Source of the DNA: JBBFMJ01 sp037441225 | GTDB lineage: Bacteria > Acidobacteriota > Thermoanaerobaculia > UBA2201 | Direction of reading: 5' to 3' | DNA length: 26,158 nucleotides | Assembly (NCBI GenBank): GCA_037441225.1 | Contig: JBBISU010000040.1 | Coordinates: 1 to 26,158, forward strand | Part shown: positions 24,840-26,158 of the stretch, piece by piece | Layout of the letters: the number at the start of each line of letters is the position of its first letter | How positions within the stretch are numbered: the stretch's first letter is position 1 | Made by a program: the position numbers and the translations under genes | Notes under the pieces: generated by a model | Databases searched by the model: none | The model's input: only the letters and a program-made list of their open reading frames with translations | What the model was told of the DNA's origin: nothing

Positions 24840-26158
24840 TGGCTATGAATTTCAATTGCCTGGGGGTTCTTTAAGTTGGTGGGGAGGTGTTGCAATACTT
24901 CCAACCAACATTTCACATAATTATGACTTACGGCTTTTCAATGATTATGTTGGAAGTACACAAGGTTTTGGAATTTACCTAAAAAAATCAGAATTGGGTG
25001 CTGGATTATCTGATTTTGTCCTTGCCAATGGAAATGTAATAGGTGGAACTGCAAAAAGGTGGGTTGGTGTTTTGCAGGGCTCTGATATACCAGATGCAAG
25101 TGATGTTGTAATTGAATACGATGCAGGACCATCTGTTTATGCAATAGGAACTCATGGGCCTTATAGCATTGGATATAACCAGATTATTGATGTAATAGAG
25201 TTATACTTCACTCCTGGTTCAGTTGGGCTTTACCATGATTTCAAATTGGATAACAATGGTTCTGCAGACCTTGGATTTAGCATTTATGATCCAACTTTGG
25301 ATTATGCTTCCAAACTTGATTATATTCCTGGAGGCTATGCTGACTTTTATGGAGCAGGAGAAGATGAAACATTCACTATACAGATAACGCAATCTGGATA
25401 TTATGCACTTGCAATATGGAAATATAGTTCAAACGATTTAAGTTTGGAGAGCAATTATACAATTACAATTGAATTGAGCAAGCCAAATTTTATTCCTTTT
25501 GCACCATCAGGATGGAGTTATCCAATAATACCTCGAAATAACAATGATTGTATTAGTACAAATTGCATTCTTTCACCTATTTTACAAGGCGATGCACCTC
25601 AAACCTGGTTAAATTACTATGGAAAAAATAACAGTCCAGTCCAAGCATCTGTAAGTTCTTTTCGAATTAAATATTTTTTGGATGACGAAATGCTCTGGTT
25701 TTTGGACCAATCAGGACCAATCCCTGCAAATGGTTCTTTTTATGATGTAAATACTGGTGCTTTTACAATAAAAGGTGGGAGGCACACGCTTGGAGTATAT
25801 GTAGATGAATTAAACAATGTATCAGAATCAAATGAAACTGACAACACTTATTACAAACAGTTTGTTTTCAGCCCTTTCACATTAACTAGTGGAGTGGCAA
25901 ATCAGAGAACGCATCCACCAAAAAGATTTACAACTGGTGCAAGTTATTTTAATTGTGATGGTTATCAGTACAGCACAGGGTGGTGGGGAGTAGTGAGTAT
26001 TGTTCCAACCTCTTCAATTGATAATTATGATTTGCAACTACACAATGATTACACTGGAAGCGAGGGAGGATTTGAGACATTTTTAAAGCAGTCAAATTAT
26101 GAGCCAGGAATTTCTGATTTTGTTATGACAAATGCAAACAATCCATCCGTTCCTTATG
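24820..26158 (+). pseudogene. Subtilase C-terminal repeat region, partial
   Basis: Open frame with no stop to the window edge. It holds a lectin- or adhesion-like block (CDGYEFQLPGGSLSWWGGVA, then NYDLRLFNDYVGST). Next come a jelly-roll-like stretch (about 25200-25470) and a second CARDB-like module with KGGRHTLGVYVDELNNVSES. A second copy of the block follows near 25950 (CDGYQYSTGWWGVVSIVP, NYDLQLHNDYTGSE). The repeat unit is about 372 residues and more copies may follow beyond the window. Such tails usually serve surface attachment or polymer binding; this is inference. Confidence 0.7.

Larger units (their letters stand above)
22687..26158 (+). pseudogene. Large secreted subtilase with CARDB-like repeats, two frameshifts, runs off the window
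   Basis: The protein, after correction, starts with a basic segment and hydrophobic signal (IINTLVCILFSFFSYGSS). A propeptide follows (EIVVLKFVQPSRIRLRQG), then the peptidase S8 domain and a long repeat region. One base is missing near 22963-22968: the next frame resumes with VIDLDKKLNLIPL. One extra base occurs near 24815-24820, where the frame passes from PPDRDTT to YVYYNCDGYE. From there it stays open to 26158, so the 3' end is outside the window. The second frameshift is independently supported by an internal repeat spaced 1,117 bases apart, one more than a multiple of three. G+C looks higher than in the core genes, which hints at acquired DNA. Confidence 0.8.

Overview
The window is a very AT-rich, densely packed stretch of a bacterial chromosome around the replication initiation locus (dnaA, dnaN, gyrB, gyrA). 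The organism looks like a Gram-negative-type bacterium. GyrB is 792 residues long with a large insert in its C-terminal half, as in proteobacterial-type GyrB. There is a SurA N-domain-like exported protein, and a two-gene CoA-transferase unit stands divergent to a PATAN/DUF4388 gene. No ribosomal RNA, insertion sequence or CRISPR is visible. The phylum cannot be fixed by eye; an uncultured low-GC lineage is a guess.

Layout, left to right. (1) 102-3138, minus: a decayed fusion of an HKD (phospholipase D-like) nuclease and an Snf2-type helicase, with four in-frame stops and two single-base frameshifts. (2) 3251-6625, minus: acpP, fabF, tRNA-Leu(CAA), a SurA-like gene whose only canonical start lies at the 5' edge of the tRNA, then a B12-binding radical SAM gene. 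(3) 6755-7534, plus: an enoyl-CoA hydratase. (4) 7535-7791: a convergent gap with a short TCCGTTN tandem repeat. (5) 7792-10496, minus: a response-regulator receiver domain fused to a CoA-transferase, followed by a zinc alcohol dehydrogenase. (6) 10598-11719, plus: a PATAN/DUF4388 protein, divergent from (5). (7) 11940-21147, minus: pgi, tal, gyrA, gyrB, dnaN and dnaA (listed by coordinate; transcription runs dnaA to pgi). A candidate oriC lies between dnaA and dnaN. (8) 21332-26158, plus: two secreted-protein genes, a Big2/beta-propeller protein and a large subtilase with CARDB-like repeats. Both are broken by frameshifts or stops, and the subtilase runs off the window end.

Gene packing is tight. 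gyrB/gyrA, gyrA/tal, tal/pgi, acpP/fabF, the CoA-transferase/dehydrogenase pair and the SurA-like/radical SAM pair all overlap by 4-14 bases, which suggests translational coupling. No gene-free stretch exceeds 260 bases. About 18 kb of central sequence has no broken gene, whereas the two flanks carry eleven disabling changes in under 8 kb.

Promoters of two kinds can be read. TTGACA-N17-TAAAAT lies before dnaA and before the receiver/CoA-transferase gene. Extended -10 elements (TGTTATAAT or close) lie before dnaN, the enoyl-CoA hydratase, the PATAN gene and the subtilase. For dnaA, the PATAN gene and the subtilase the -10 lies only 6-10 bases from the start codon and no Shine-Dalgarno is present, so leaderless mRNAs are predicted. 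The most unusual protein architecture is the receiver/CoA-transferase fusion.
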